Positions 49,741 to 61,365 are shown, counted from the first letter of the stretch. The stretch is 64,000 nucleotides of DNA from Salipiger bermudensis (GCF_019801965.1 NZ_JAHVIA010000002.1:496001-560000); one strand, 5' to 3'. A program made the numbers and translations. The notes: generated by a model from the sequence alone, not told the origin.

Positions 49741-50640
49741 CTAGAACGACATGCGCAGCATCAACCCGATTTGCGGACCCTCGAACGCCTTCTCCGCGTG
49801 CGTCGAGCGGTTGCGCATGTAGCCGCCATAGCCTTCGATGGTCAGCCGGTCCGTGAGCGCGTGCTCGAGCCCGACGCTGGCGCTGACGCGCCTGTCCTCG
49901 CGGCCGCCATCGACGTAATCGCGGGCGTAGCCGCCAAGGCGCAGGGTGAGCCGCGTGTCGCTGTCGAGCCGGTAGCGCGCCATCAGCCGCAGCCCGGTCT
50001 CCTCGTAGCTGTAGATGTCGCGCTCGGCGTCACGGCGCTCGTGGTAGAGCGCGCCGCGCAGGTACCAGGCCCAGTCCGGCGATTGCCAGGAATAGGCCAG
50101 CTCGCCCAGCCACTCGCTCTGGTCGTAGCCCTCGAAGCTGTTGGCCTCGTTCTGGTCGCGAAAGCCCACGCGGGCGCGCGCGGTCAGCATCTGCCGCGGC
50201 GCGGCGCCCATGCGATAGGTGGTGCCGAAGCGCAGGCGGGAATAGACCTCGCCGCCCGCGTCGCGGGCATGGGCGCCCTCGAGCCGGAAGGCGAGCTGGC
50301 GACGGTCTCCGGCGAGGTCGACGCGATACTCTGCCGAGGCGTCGAAGCGCAGCCGGTCGCCCTCGGTGGCGTCGGGGTAGTGCTCGCGCGACAGCCCGAA
50401 TCCCAGAACCGTCTCGCGCCCCGCGACTTGGGAAAAGCTGCGCTCGGTGGCGAAACCGAAGCTAAACCTGTCTTCGAGCTGAAGCTGCCGCCCGCCGCCG
50501 CGCAGCTCGCGGTCGAGCGGATCGCGGTCGAACCCGGCGAAGGCGGTGGAAGACCAGCCCTCGGCCTGCGCCGCTGTGGCGGACAGTGCGAGGGCGAGCG
50601 AGAGAAGCGCAGCGAGGCGGATCGCGGGAAACCGTTTCAT
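49741..50640 (-). CDS. outer-membrane beta-barrel protein
   Basis: 299 residues with signal peptide 1-25 (ending AQA-EG). The mature chain is made of alternating amphipathic strands and closes with Phe (LMLRMSF), the outer-membrane barrel assembly signal. It has many Arg/Asp/Tyr, no plug or TPR. It follows the glycosyltransferase gene with a 1-bp gap, so it may be the outer-membrane exit porin of the polysaccharide system, comparable to the barrel part of BcsC. The family was not otherwise recognised. Confidence 0.75.
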   Translation of the reverse strand: MKRFPAIRLAALLSLALALSATAAQAEGWSSTAFAGFDRDPLDRELRGGGRQLQLEDRFSFGFATERSFSQVAGRETVLGFGLSREHYPDATEGDRLRFDASAEYRVDLAGDRRQLAFRLEGAHARDAGGEVYSRLRFGTTYRMGAAPRQMLTARARVGFRDQNEANSFEGYDQSEWLGELAYSWQSPDWAWYLRGALYHERRDAERDIYSYEETGLRLMARYRLDSDTRLTLRLGGYARDYVDGGREDRRVSASVGLEHALTDRLTIEGYGGYMRNRSTHAEKAFEGPQIGLMLRMSF

Positions 50641-50641
50641 G

Positions 50642-52516
50642 TCAGGCGATCCAATCCGGTTTACTGCCGCGCTCGGCCAGCGCGGCGCGCCCATAGGCGG
50701 CCCGGCAGGTCGGGCGGAACCGCATCGAGAGCATCGATTCCAGCGTCAGGTAGGCGCGCAGCAGGCGAAACAGGATGTAGCGCGGCAGGTGAAGGATGGT
50801 GCCCGGCGAGCCGTTGAGCAGGCAGGCCACCACCGCGACCACCGCAGGCGCACCGACGAAGGTGGCGATGGCGGCGGACCAGCTCAGCGTGTCGAACCGG
50901 GTCAGCGGCGACAGCAGGCAGATATAGCCGAAGATCACCAATGGCACCATCATCGCCCGCCGCGCGAGGTTGATCAGCATGAAGGGCAGGATCAGCTTGC
51001 CGCGGATGGTGAAGGTCGGGCTGTAGATCAGCGCCCGACAGCGCGACGAGAAATGCAGCGTCGAGCGGAACCAGCGCATCCGCTGCTCGCGCAGGTGGGC
51101 GTAGCTGGCCGGGACCTCGGAATAGTAGCGCACCGATGGCGAGACGATGAGCTGAAAGCCCATCTCGCCGATGCGCAGCGACATGTCGGTGTCCTCGCCG
51201 TTCATGCCGTGCACGAAGCCGCCGAGCGCCTTGGGCAGCGCCGTGCGGTAGAGCGCGAACATGCCGGGGATCGAGGTCACGCCGTTGATGGCGTCGAAGG
51301 CGACGTTGTAGAAGCCGTGCCGGATATAGACCTCGAACTCGCGCGAGCGGTCGAACGGGCCGTCTCCCGGGGGCAGGGGGATGCCGCCCACCGCGCCGAC
51401 CTCCGGGTCGGAGATCATGCTGGCGGCCTTGGTGAAGCTCTCGGGGCAGACCAGCGTGTCGGCATCGATGCGAATGAAAAACGCCGTCTCGATCCGTTCC
51501 AGCCCGGTGTTGAGTGCCATCGATTTGCCGGGCTCGGGCTGGTGCAGGATTTCGCCGTCGAGATGCTCGGCCGCAGTGAGCGCGGCCTGCGCCGTCGCGA
51601 CGGTGGCGTCGGTCGAGCCGTTGTCGACGAGGATCAGCCTGACCGCGCCGCCATACTGCGCCGCCGCCGCGTCGAGCGCGCGGATGCAGTCGGCGATGAT
51701 GTAGTCCTCGTTGAGCGCCGCCACCAGCACCGTCAGGTCGGGGCTGAAATGCGGATCGCGGCGCAGGTGGAAGCCGATCCAGGAATAGCAGAACAGCAGC
51801 AGGAAGAAGGCCGGGAACACCAGGAACAGCCCCGGACCGATGCCGCCCAGAAGCGCCAGCTGCCGCACCTGCGAGACCTGCGCGGGGAACAGGCTCAGCA
51901 CCGCGCGCGAGAAGGCGATGGCGGCAATGGCCGCGATCAGGATGCGCAGCAGCGCCGCGCCGCTGCCGCGCTCGTCGATCGCCATGGGGACGGGGCTCGG
52001 CATGCGGCCCCACTCCATCATCTTGAGGGCGAAGACGGCGAAGCCGGTGAGCCCGCCGAGGATCTCGATCACCCGCAGGCTGAGCCGGATGTCGAGCACC
52101 AGGTCGATGGCGATGAGCGTCAGGTCGGTCAGCATGCAGAGCGCCAGGAAGGACAGCGCCATGTCGAGCGTCATCAACAGCCGGGTGCGCGGCGCATGGG
52201 CGGCGAAGCCGCAGAACGCCAGCAGGAAGGCGAGGATGAAGATCCGGATCGGCGCCGCGTTCTCGCCCCGCGCCGGGGCGAGGATCAGCGCGTCATGCGG
52301 GAACAGCGCCGCCACCGGCGGGTAGGCGTTGACCAGCCAGAGCAGGCCGATCGCCAGCGCCGTGAAGGTCAGCAGGACCTTGGGCGCGGTGCTGCGCGGT
52401 ACCGGCTTGGCATAGCCCGGCGGCAGGCTCTCGCGCGACCGGTACTCGTTTTCCGAGCGTCCGCGGTAGAGCGCGCCGGGGTCGGAGCCGGCAGGGGGAA
52501 GAGCGCGGTTGGCCAT
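50642..52516 (-). CDS. processive family 2 glycosyltransferase (QxxRW polysaccharide synthase)
   Basis: 624-residue membrane synthase. N-terminal helices (about five or six, residues 45-230) precede a GT-A domain with D351-A-D353 (RIDADT), E441-D442-T443-D444 and Q478-R479-M480-R481-W482, the hallmark QxxRW of processive synthases such as cellulose and hyaluronan synthase. C-terminal helices (about 510-580) would form the translocation channel. No PilZ domain is present. Preceded by a BcsB-like gene and followed by a barrel gene with 4-bp and 1-bp gaps. Sugar donor unknown; sqdB in the operon suggests UDP-sulfoquinovose or a derivative. Confidence 0.88.
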   Translation of the reverse strand: MANRALPPAGSDPGALYRGRSENEYRSRESLPPGYAKPVPRSTAPKVLLTFTALAIGLLWLVNAYPPVAALFPHDALILAPARGENAAPIRIFILAFLLAFCGFAAHAPRTRLLMTLDMALSFLALCMLTDLTLIAIDLVLDIRLSLRVIEILGGLTGFAVFALKMMEWGRMPSPVPMAIDERGSGAALLRILIAAIAAIAFSRAVLSLFPAQVSQVRQLALLGGIGPGLFLVFPAFFLLLFCYSWIGFHLRRDPHFSPDLTVLVAALNEDYIIADCIRALDAAAAQYGGAVRLILVDNGSTDATVATAQAALTAAEHLDGEILHQPEPGKSMALNTGLERIETAFFIRIDADTLVCPESFTKAASMISDPEVGAVGGIPLPPGDGPFDRSREFEVYIRHGFYNVAFDAINGVTSIPGMFALYRTALPKALGGFVHGMNGEDTDMSLRIGEMGFQLIVSPSVRYYSEVPASYAHLREQRMRWFRSTLHFSSRCRALIYSPTFTIRGKLILPFMLINLARRAMMVPLVIFGYICLLSPLTRFDTLSWSAAIATFVGAPAVVAVVACLLNGSPGTILHLPRYILFRLLRAYLTLESMLSMRFRPTCRAAYGRAALAERGSKPDWIA

Positions 52517-52520
52517 GGCA

Positions 52521-54083
52521 TCACGGCAGGCTGATCAGCAGCGCGGCGCGTCCGGCGGGCGGCAGGCCCGTCGCTGTCCCCGCGGGGACAACCACCGGCA
52601 GCAGGGCGCCATTGGCATCGCGGTCGAGCCAGACCAGCCAATGCCGGCCATGGTCCTGCGCAAGCGTCATCGCCGCGGCGGCGCGCTCGGCTAGCGCCTC
52701 GGTCGGCAGCACCGTGACGATGCCTTCCTGCGCCGGATCATCGCTCTCGAGCCGCAGCGTGCCGCGCGGGAAGGTCTCGCGCAGGGTGGCGCTGGCGATC
52801 ATCGCCTCGCGGGCGGTGAGCGCCGGGTCGGCGCGCAGCGCGGCGACATCGCCGAGCCCGGCATGGATCCCGCCCATGAACTCCGGGTCGGGCGCCCCGC
52901 GCAGCACCGAGGCGGCGGTCAGCTCGCCGACCGCCGGGATCGGCTCGCGGCACTGATCGTCATTGTCGCCCTCGCGCCGCAAGGTGACGTCGATGGTGCC
53001 GGTCGGCGCGTCGCCCACGAGGGCAGGCAGGCGCACGTTGCGGGTGATGTCGAGGCGCTGGCCGCGCAGGCTCTCGCCATGCAGCAGCCGGCCGTCCTGC
53101 GTGACCGTCAGAAGCCAGTCCTCCGGGGCCTGCGCGGCGATGCGCAGACCGAGAGTGAGCGCATCCGGCGCGCCTTCGCCGGGCAGCAGGCGCCGGTCAT
53201 AGGGAATGCGCCAGCTGGTGTCGGCATCGAGGTCGCGCAGGCGCAGGTTGGCGTTGAGCCGTTCGAGCGGCACCGGCCAGTCCGCGGGCAGATCCGCCGC
53301 CGCCCAGTGCCGGTCGGCGAGGCGCGTGGCCTCGTCGGTGGTGAGCGCAAGATCGCCCTCGCGCGCATCCGCCGCGGCGACGAACGCGATGCCGGGGCGG
53401 TTGGCGGCGAGCCGCAACAGCGCCGCCCGCTGCGCGGCATCCCCGGTCTCGGGCCAGAGCACCCGCGCCGGCATTCCACCGGCGAAAAGCAGGTCGCCGG
53501 GATCGCTCAGCGGTGCGTCGAGCGCCAGCCGCAGGTGGCTGGTGGGCCGCAGCCGGATCACCACGCCGCCATCCCAGTGCGAACGGCAGACCACCGCCGG
53601 CGCGACGCCCTCGGTGGCCAGCGTCAGCTGCACGTCCTCGGCGAGGAAATCCTCGGCCCGGAGCGGCAGCAGCACCCGGTGCTCGGTGATGCCGCTCTCG
53701 ACCACGATCTCGCCCCGCTTGCTGCCGTTCACGTTGAGCCGCAGCCGCGCCACGGCGCCCTCCTCGAGCTCGGAGGTCAGCTCGACCACCAGCTCGCCGC
53801 CGGTGATGCCGACCGCGCGCGGCAGCGGGAAGCGCGCCCGGCCGAAGGCTTGGAGCCCGCTCAGCCCGGTCCAGTCCTCGGGCGTGCCATAGGGGATGGT
53901 GGCGGGCGGTCCATGCGGGCTTGGCAGCGCGGCGTCGGGGTCGCTTGCGCGCTGGTCGTGGACCACCGGCCCGCCGGAGGCAGCGGCGATCAGCTGCGGC
54001 AGGTAGTCGGCGCGTCGGTCATAGGCGAAGGTCGCCAGCACCGCGAGCAGCAGCACGAGCAGAAGGGTTCCGATCAGTCTCAT
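52521..54083 (-). CDS. BcsB-like periplasmic subunit of polysaccharide synthase
   Basis: 520 residues with an N-terminal membrane anchor (residues 3-20, GTLLLVLLLAVLATFAY) and a periplasmic beta-rich region. Segments such as VAPAVVCRSHWDGGVVIRL and the repeated jelly-roll/flavodoxin-like pattern (ALAERAAAAMTLAQDHGRHW) resemble BcsB of cellulose synthase. It is shorter than typical BcsB and has no C-terminal membrane helix. It probably guides the nascent glycan through the periplasm. Located 21 bp after sqdB and 4 bp before the synthase gene. Similarity to BcsB is moderate. Confidence 0.68.
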   Translation of the reverse strand: MRLIGTLLLVLLLAVLATFAYDRRADYLPQLIAAASGGPVVHDQRASDPDAALPSPHGPPATIPYGTPEDWTGLSGLQAFGRARFPLPRAVGITGGELVVELTSELEEGAVARLRLNVNGSKRGEIVVESGITEHRVLLPLRAEDFLAEDVQLTLATEGVAPAVVCRSHWDGGVVIRLRPTSHLRLALDAPLSDPGDLLFAGGMPARVLWPETGDAAQRAALLRLAANRPGIAFVAAADAREGDLALTTDEATRLADRHWAAADLPADWPVPLERLNANLRLRDLDADTSWRIPYDRRLLPGEGAPDALTLGLRIAAQAPEDWLLTVTQDGRLLHGESLRGQRLDITRNVRLPALVGDAPTGTIDVTLRREGDNDDQCREPIPAVGELTAASVLRGAPDPEFMGGIHAGLGDVAALRADPALTAREAMIASATLRETFPRGTLRLESDDPAQEGIVTVLPTEALAERAAAAMTLAQDHGRHWLVWLDRDANGALLPVVVPAGTATGLPPAGRAALLISLP

Positions 54084-54104
54084 CTCATTGCTCCTCGATG
54101 CAGG

Positions 54105-55340
54105 TCACGACGCGGGCTCGAGTCTGCGGGCGCGGCTCAGCGCCGCCTCGCTGACCTCGCCGGGGGCCTGCGCGGCGGTCCAGGTGGAGCGCGCGGGCAC
54201 GGTCTCGGGGAGCACGCGGTCGATGTAACGCTCGGCGATCTCGACGGTCTCGCGCATCAGCCCTTCGCGCAGGGTGATCGGATGCAGCCCGAGATCGAGG
54301 AAGGTCTTGTTCGACACGAAAAGATCGTTCTCCGCCGCCTCGTTGCGCGGGTTCGGCACCAGCGCGACCTCGACCCCGGTGAGCTCGGCCACCAGCCGGG
54401 CAAGATCGCGCACCCGGTGGGTCTCGGTCATCTGGTTGAGGATCTTGACCCGGTCGCCGGGCTCGGGCGGATGCGCGACGGCGAGCGTGATGCAATTGAC
54501 CGTGTCGTGGATGTTGATGAAGGCGCGGGTCTGGCCGCCGGTGCCGTGCACGGTGAGCGGGTGGCCGGTCGCCGCCTGCATCAGGAAGCGGTTCAGCACG
54601 GTGCCGTAATCGCCATCGTAGTCAAAGCGGTTGATCAGCCGCTCGTCGAGCCGGGTCTCGTCGGTCTGGGTGCCCCAGACGATGCCTTGGTGCAGGTCGG
54701 TGATGCGCAGCCGGTCGTTCTTGGCGTAATACGCAAACATGCGCTGATCCATCACCTTGGTCATGTGATAGACCGAGCCCGGCGCCGCCGGATAGAGGAT
54801 CTGCCGCTGGTGCAGGCCACCCTCGCCGTCGGCCACGAAGACCGGCAGGTAGCCCTCGGGGATCTCGATGCCGGCATCGTCGTAGCCATAGACCCCCATG
54901 GTGCCGAGATGCACCAGGTGGGTATCGAGGCCGAGATGGGTGAGCGCCACGAGGATGTTGTGGGTGGCGCGGATGTTGTTGTCGACGGTGTAGCGCTTGT
55001 GGGCGGCATCCTTCATCGAGTAGGGCGCGGCGCGCTGCTCGCCGAAATGCACCAGCGCATGCGGGCGAATCTCGGCAAGCAGATCGCAGAGCGCGTCATA
55101 TTCGCGCGCCACGTCGATGCGCTCGGGGCGGATGTAGTGGCCGGTGACGTCGAACCACGCGTCGATGCGCTCGGAGAGGCTGCGGATCGGGGTGAGGCTC
55201 CGGGCGCCGAGCTCGGCGTCGATGGCGCGGCGTGAGAGGTTGTCGACGATGGTGATCTCATGACCCAGCTTCGACAGGCGCAGCGCCGTCGGCCAGCCGC
55301 AGAAGCCGTCTCCCCCGATGATGACGATACGTTTGCGCAT
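54105..55340 (-). CDS. sqdB: UDP-sulfoquinovose synthase-like NAD-dependent epimerase/dehydratase
   Basis: 411 residues of the SqdB/SQD1 type, which converts UDP-glucose and sulfite to UDP-sulfoquinovose. Landmarks shared with plant SQD1: GGDGFCGWPTALRLSKLGHE, VHFGEQRAAPYSM, GTMGVYG (T147), VYHMTKVM (Y191, K195), TDLHQGIVWGTQTDET and VLNRFLMQAATGHPLTVHG. The catalytic Thr-Tyr-Lys set is intact. In SQDG-making bacteria sqdB lies near sqdDC and sqdA; here it heads an operon with a processive synthase instead. ATG 55340 gives the usual start; the upstream extension has no family likeness. Confidence 0.88.
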   Translation of the reverse strand: MRKRIVIIGGDGFCGWPTALRLSKLGHEITIVDNLSRRAIDAELGARSLTPIRSLSERIDAWFDVTGHYIRPERIDVAREYDALCDLLAEIRPHALVHFGEQRAAPYSMKDAAHKRYTVDNNIRATHNILVALTHLGLDTHLVHLGTMGVYGYDDAGIEIPEGYLPVFVADGEGGLHQRQILYPAAPGSVYHMTKVMDQRMFAYYAKNDRLRITDLHQGIVWGTQTDETRLDERLINRFDYDGDYGTVLNRFLMQAATGHPLTVHGTGGQTRAFINIHDTVNCITLAVAHPPEPGDRVKILNQMTETHRVRDLARLVAELTGVEVALVPNPRNEAAENDLFVSNKTFLDLGLHPITLREGLMRETVEIAERYIDRVLPETVPARSTWTAAQAPGEVSEAALSRARRLEPAS

Positions 55341-57598
<2,258 letters not shown>

Positions 57599-57602
<4 letters not shown>

Positions 57603-57877
57603 GCCGCCGCGAGAAAGACGCCGTCGAACACGCCGCGCGCCGCGCCGCCAAGCTCGAGCGCATGAAGCAGAGCGATCCCGAGCCCTCGCTCGGATCGCGG
57701 CTCGGCCAGATCGGCATTCTCGGCTGGGCGGTGCTGGTGCCGATGCTGCTGGGCGTGGTGCTGGGCCGTTTCCTCGACCGCGTGGCCGACACCAACATCA
57801 TGTTCACCGCCGCCGGGATCTTCCTCGGCGCCGCCATCGGCATGCACGCGGTCTGGAGATGGATGCACAAACAATGA
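57599..57877 (+). CDS. atpQ: N-type ATPase AtpQ (AtpI-like membrane protein)
   Basis: 92 residues: a basic N-terminal stretch, then two membrane helices (about residues 39-58 and 65-85, LGWAVLVPMLLGVVLGRFLD and NIMFTAAGIFLGAAIGMHAV). It corresponds in place and pattern to AtpQ, an AtpI-like protein specific to N-ATPase operons and thought to help c-ring assembly. It overlaps both neighbours by 4 bp. Confidence 0.85.
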
Positions 57878-58149
57878 CCCCGGATCTCGCATATGCCGCC
57901 CTCGGGCTCGTGGCGGGCTTCCTCGTGGGGCTGGCGCATTTCTCCAGCCTACGCCGGCTGACGGCGCTCTATCTCGAGGGGCGCGCGCCGAAAAAGGCCG
58001 TGGCGCTGCAGCTGCTGCGGCTGGGTATCGTGGGACTGGTGCTGTTCGGGCTGGTCCAGCTCGGCGCGCTGCCGCTGCTCGCGGGCGCGCTGGGGCTGGT
58101 GCTCGGCCGCGAGGTCGTCGTGCGCCGGGCGCGCAGGGAGGAGAGCTGA
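57874..58149 (+). CDS. atpR: N-type ATPase AtpR
   Basis: 91 residues with three hydrophobic segments (about 4-20, 43-58, 60-77). AtpR is the second N-ATPase-specific small membrane protein, of unknown function. ATG 57874 overlaps the atpQ stop, and the next gene overlaps by 1 bp (TGATG). Assignment rests on gene order and family size. Confidence 0.82.
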   Translation: MTPDLAYAALGLVAGFLVGLAHFSSLRRLTALYLEGRAPKKAVALQLLRLGIVGLVLFGLVQLGALPLLAGALGLVLGREVVVRRARREES

Positions 58150-58841
58150 TGCAGAGCCCGCTCGAACACGTCACCCTCTTTCATATCGGCCCGGTGCCGA
58201 TCGCCGAGCCGGTGGTCGTGACCTGGCTGATCATGGCGGGGCTCGGGGCCTTCGCCTTCCTCGCCACCCGCAAGCTCAGCATCCTGCCGAGCAAGACCCA
58301 GACCGTGCTCGAGCTCTTCGTCACCGTGCTCGATGACCAGATTCGCGACACCATGCGCCGCGACCCGGCGCCGTTCCGGCCGCTGATCGGCACGCTGCTG
58401 CTCTTCGTCCTGATCGCCAACTGGTCGTCGCTGATCCCCGGCATCGAGCCGCCCACCGCCCATATCGAGACCGACGCCGCGCTGGCGGTGTGGGTCTTCG
58501 TGGCGACCATCGTCTTCGGCATCTCCGGGCGCGGGCTGAAGGGCTATCTCGAGACCTTCGTGGAGCCCAGCTGGGTGATGATGCCGCTCAACCTCATCGA
58601 GCAGATCACCCGCACGTTTTCGCTCATCATCCGCCTGTTCGGCAACGTCATGTCGGGCGTCTTCGTCGTCGGCATCGTGCTGTCGCTGGCCGGGCTCTTC
58701 GTGCCCATCCCGCTGATGGCGTTGGAGCTGCTGACCGGCGCCGTGCAGGCCTACATCTTCGCGATCCTCGCAACCGTCTTCATCGGCGCCGCCGCCGGAG
58801 AGAGCGAGGAGATCCCGCTAACCGCCAAGGAGTCTGACTGA
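58149..58841 (+). CDS. atpB: N-type ATPase Fo subunit a
   Basis: 230-residue integral membrane stator subunit forming the ion half-channels next to the c ring. Five hydrophobic segments; helix 4 region PLNLIEQITRTFSLIIRLFGN contains the essential Arg within RLFGN. Ends with TKESD-like polar tail. Two base pairs before atpE. Confidence 0.94.
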   Translation: MQSPLEHVTLFHIGPVPIAEPVVVTWLIMAGLGAFAFLATRKLSILPSKTQTVLELFVTVLDDQIRDTMRRDPAPFRPLIGTLLLFVLIANWSSLIPGIEPPTAHIETDAALAVWVFVATIVFGISGRGLKGYLETFVEPSWVMMPLNLIEQITRTFSLIIRLFGNVMSGVFVVGIVLSLAGLFVPIPLMALELLTGAVQAYIFAILATVFIGAAAGESEEIPLTAKESD

Positions 58842-58843
58842 CC

Positions 58844-59092
58844 ATGGAAGGCAATCTCGTTGAAATCGTCTCGGTGTTCTCCGCCGCCCTCGCCGTGAGC
58901 TTCGGCGCCATCGGCCCCGCGCTGGGAGAAGGCCGCGCCGTCGCCGCGGCGATGGACGCCATCGCGCGCCAGCCCGAAGCCGCCGGCACCCTCAGCCGCA
59001 CCCTGTTCGTGGGCCTCGCCATGATCGAGACCATGGCCATCTACACGCTCGTCATCGCGCTGCTGGTGCTCTTCGCCAACCCCTTCGTCTGA
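58844..59092 (+). CDS. atpE: N-type ATPase Fo subunit c
   Basis: 82-residue double-helix hairpin rotor subunit. Helix 1 contains GPALGEG with E29; the polar loop is ARQPEAAG; helix 2 has IETMAIYTLV with the ion-carrying E62, T63 and Y67. Compared with Na+-type c subunits (ligand Gln, Glu, Ser/Thr, Tyr), the first-helix position is Glu instead of Gln, giving two carboxylates per subunit as in other N-type rings. Ion choice (Na+ or H+) is not settled by sequence. Confidence 0.95.
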   Translation: MEGNLVEIVSVFSAALAVSFGAIGPALGEGRAVAAAMDAIARQPEAAGTLSRTLFVGLAMIETMAIYTLVIALLVLFANPFV

Positions 59093-59105
59093 TCGGCACA
59101 TCGCC

Positions 59106-59840
59106 ATGACCATCGACTGGTGGACACTCGGTCTGCAGACCGTCAACGCGGCCATCCTGATCTGGCTGCTCGCCCGGTTCCTGTTCCGGCCAGTGTCCAA
59201 AATCATCGAAAAGCGGCAGGCGCTGGCCCACGCGGATCTTGATGCAGCGGAGGCGGCGAAGGCCGCCGCCGAGGCCGAACGCGCGGCGGCAGAGGCCGAG
59301 CGGGCCGAGATCTCGGCCAGCCGCGCCGCCCTGCTCGATGCGGCGCAGGCCGATGCCGGGCGCGAGACCGAGCGGCTGATGCAGCAGGCGCAGGCCGGGA
59401 TCGCCGAGGAGCGCCGCCGTGCCGAGGCGGCGCTGGCGCGGGCCGAGGCCGAGCGCCGCCGGGCGCTCGACGCGCAGGCCGGCCAGCTCGCCGCCGACAT
59501 CGCCGAACGGCTGCTGCGGCGGCTGCCCGACGCGGCGCTCACCGCGGGCTTCATCGACGGGCTGGTGGCGGCGGTGGCCGAGCTGCCCGCCCCGGTGCGC
59601 GACCGTCTGGGCAGCGATGGCCCGGTGCCGGTGCGCGCTGCGCGCATGCTGCTGCCCGAGGAGCGCGCCACGCTCGAAGCGCGGCTGGCCGAGACGCTGG
59701 GCCGCACGCTGCCGCTCGAGATCAGCGAGGATCCCGATCTTATCGCGGGGCTCGAGCTCGACGCCACCAACGCCATCGTGCGCAACCATTTCCGGGCCGA
59801 CCTCGCCCGGATCACAGCGGAGCTGACACGCCATGACTGA
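59106..59840 (+). CDS. atpF: N-type ATPase Fo subunit b
   Basis: 244 residues: one N-terminal membrane helix (about 7-23, [19 protein letters not shown]), then a long Ala/Glu/Arg-rich coiled coil (about 40-135), then an extra C-terminal domain of about 100 residues. The extension is the feature by which the b subunit of N-ATPases may replace the missing delta subunit. It overlaps atpA by 8 bp. Confidence 0.92.
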   Translation: MTIDWWTLGLQTVNAAILIWLLARFLFRPVSKIIEKRQALAHADLDAAEAAKAAAEAERAAAEAERAEISASRAALLDAAQADAGRETERLMQQAQAGIAEERRRAEAALARAEAERRRALDAQAGQLAADIAERLLRRLPDAALTAGFIDGLVAAVAELPAPVRDRLGSDGPVPVRAARMLLPEERATLEARLAETLGRTLPLEISEDPDLIAGLELDATNAIVRNHFRADLARITAELTRHD

Positions 59841-61365
59841 TCGCAGCACCGACACCGACTGGCTCGAGCGCAGCCGCGCCCAGCTCTCGGAAACCGAGCT
59901 CAAGCCCGAGGCGAAGGCGGTGGGCCGCGTGGTCCAGCTGGCCGACGGCATTGCGCATGTCTCGGGCCTGCCCTCGGTGAGCCTCGGCGCGCTCCTGAGC
60001 GTCGAGAGCGGCGCCTTCGCCTTCGCCCACAGCCTCGGCCCCGACGAGATCAACGCCGTGCTGCTCGACGAGACCGCCAGCGTCGCGGTGGGCGATCAGG
60101 TCAGCGACACCGGCGAGGTGCTGCGGGTGCCGGTGGGCGACGGCTTTCTCGGCCGCATCGTCGACCCTCTGGGGCGCCCTCTCGACGGCGGCGCCGCGCC
60201 GGCCCCGGAAGACTGGCTGCCGGTCGAGCGCCCGGCGCCCGAGATCATCGAGCGCGGGCTCGTGTCGGAGCCGCTCGAGACCGGCGTGCTGGTGGTCGAC
60301 AGCCTCTTTGCGCTGGGCCGCGGGCAGCGCGAGTTGATCGTCGGTGACCGCGCCACCGGCAAGACCGCGCTGGCGGTCGATGCGATCATCAACCAGAAGC
60401 ACAGCGACGTGATCTGCGTCTACGTCGCCGTCGGCCAACGCGCCACGGCGATCGAGCGCGTGGTCGCGGCGGTGCGCGAGCACGGCGCCATCGAGCGCTG
60501 CATCTTCGTCGTCGGCAGCGCCTCGGCGGCCCCCGGTCTGCAATGGATCGCGCCCTTCGCCGGCATGTCGATGGCCGAGCATTTCCGCGACAAGGGGCAG
60601 GACGCACTGATCGTCATCGACGACCTGACCCAGCACGCCGCCACCCACCGCGAGCTCGCCCTGCTGACCCGCGAGCCGCCGGGCCGCGAGGCCTATCCGG
60701 GCGACGTGTTCTACCTCCATGCCCGCCTGCTCGAGCGCGCGGCCAAGCTCTCGCCCGAGCTCGGCGGCGGCTCGCTGACCGCGCTGCCACTGGCCGAGAC
60801 CGATGCCGGCAACCTCTCGGCCTACATCCCGACCAACCTGATCTCGATCACCGATGGCCAGATCGTTCTCAACACGCACCTGTTTTCGACCAACCTGCGC
60901 CCGGCGGTCGATGTCGGGCTCTCGGTGAGCCGGGTCGGCGGCAAGGCGCAGGCCCCAGCGCTGCGCAAGGTTTCGGGCCGGGTGCGGCTCGATTACGCGC
61001 AGTTCCAGGAGCTCGAGATGTTCACCCGCTTCGGCGGCATCGAGAACCCGCGCGTCAAGGCGCAGATCGCCCGCGGCGAGCGCATCCGCGCACTGCTCAC
61101 CCAGCCGCGCTTCTCCGGGCTGCGGCTGGTCGACCAGGTGGCGCTTCTGGCGGCGCTGGCCGAGGGCGTGTTCGACACCGTGCCGATCGGGCGCATGGCC
61201 GAGCTGCGCGGCCGGCTGCCCGCCCGCCTCAACGCCGATGCCGCCGAGGCGGTGGCGGAGGTGAGCGAGACCCGCGCGCTCGGCGACGACGCCCGCGCCG
61301 CGCTGGTCGCGGCGGTCACGCGGTTGGCCGAGGCGTTCCGCGAGAGGGAGGCCGAGGAGGCATGA
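59833..61365 (+). CDS. atpA: N-type ATPase F1 alpha subunit
   Basis: 510 residues, the non-catalytic nucleotide-binding subunit. P-loop [16 protein letters not shown] (about 169-184), [16 protein letters not shown], and [18 protein letters not shown]; standard alpha reads YDDLSKQA, so the IDDLTQHA is a variant. The arginine finger lies in [11 protein letters not shown]-like [11 protein letters not shown]. Overlaps atpG by 4 bp. Confidence 0.96.
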   Translation: MTDRSTDTDWLERSRAQLSETELKPEAKAVGRVVQLADGIAHVSGLPSVSLGALLSVESGAFAFAHSLGPDEINAVLLDETASVAVGDQVSDTGEVLRVPVGDGFLGRIVDPLGRPLDGGAAPAPEDWLPVERPAPEIIERGLVSEPLETGVLVVDSLFALGRGQRELIVGDRATGKTALAVDAIINQKHSDVICVYVAVGQRATAIERVVAAVREHGAIERCIFVVGSASAAPGLQWIAPFAGMSMAEHFRDKGQDALIVIDDLTQHAATHRELALLTREPPGREAYPGDVFYLHARLLERAAKLSPELGGGSLTALPLAETDAGNLSAYIPTNLISITDGQIVLNTHLFSTNLRPAVDVGLSVSRVGGKAQAPALRKVSGRVRLDYAQFQELEMFTRFGGIENPRVKAQIARGERIRALLTQPRFSGLRLVDQVALLAALAEGVFDTVPIGRMAELRGRLPARLNADAAEAVAEVSETRALGDDARAALVAAVTRLAEAFREREAEEA

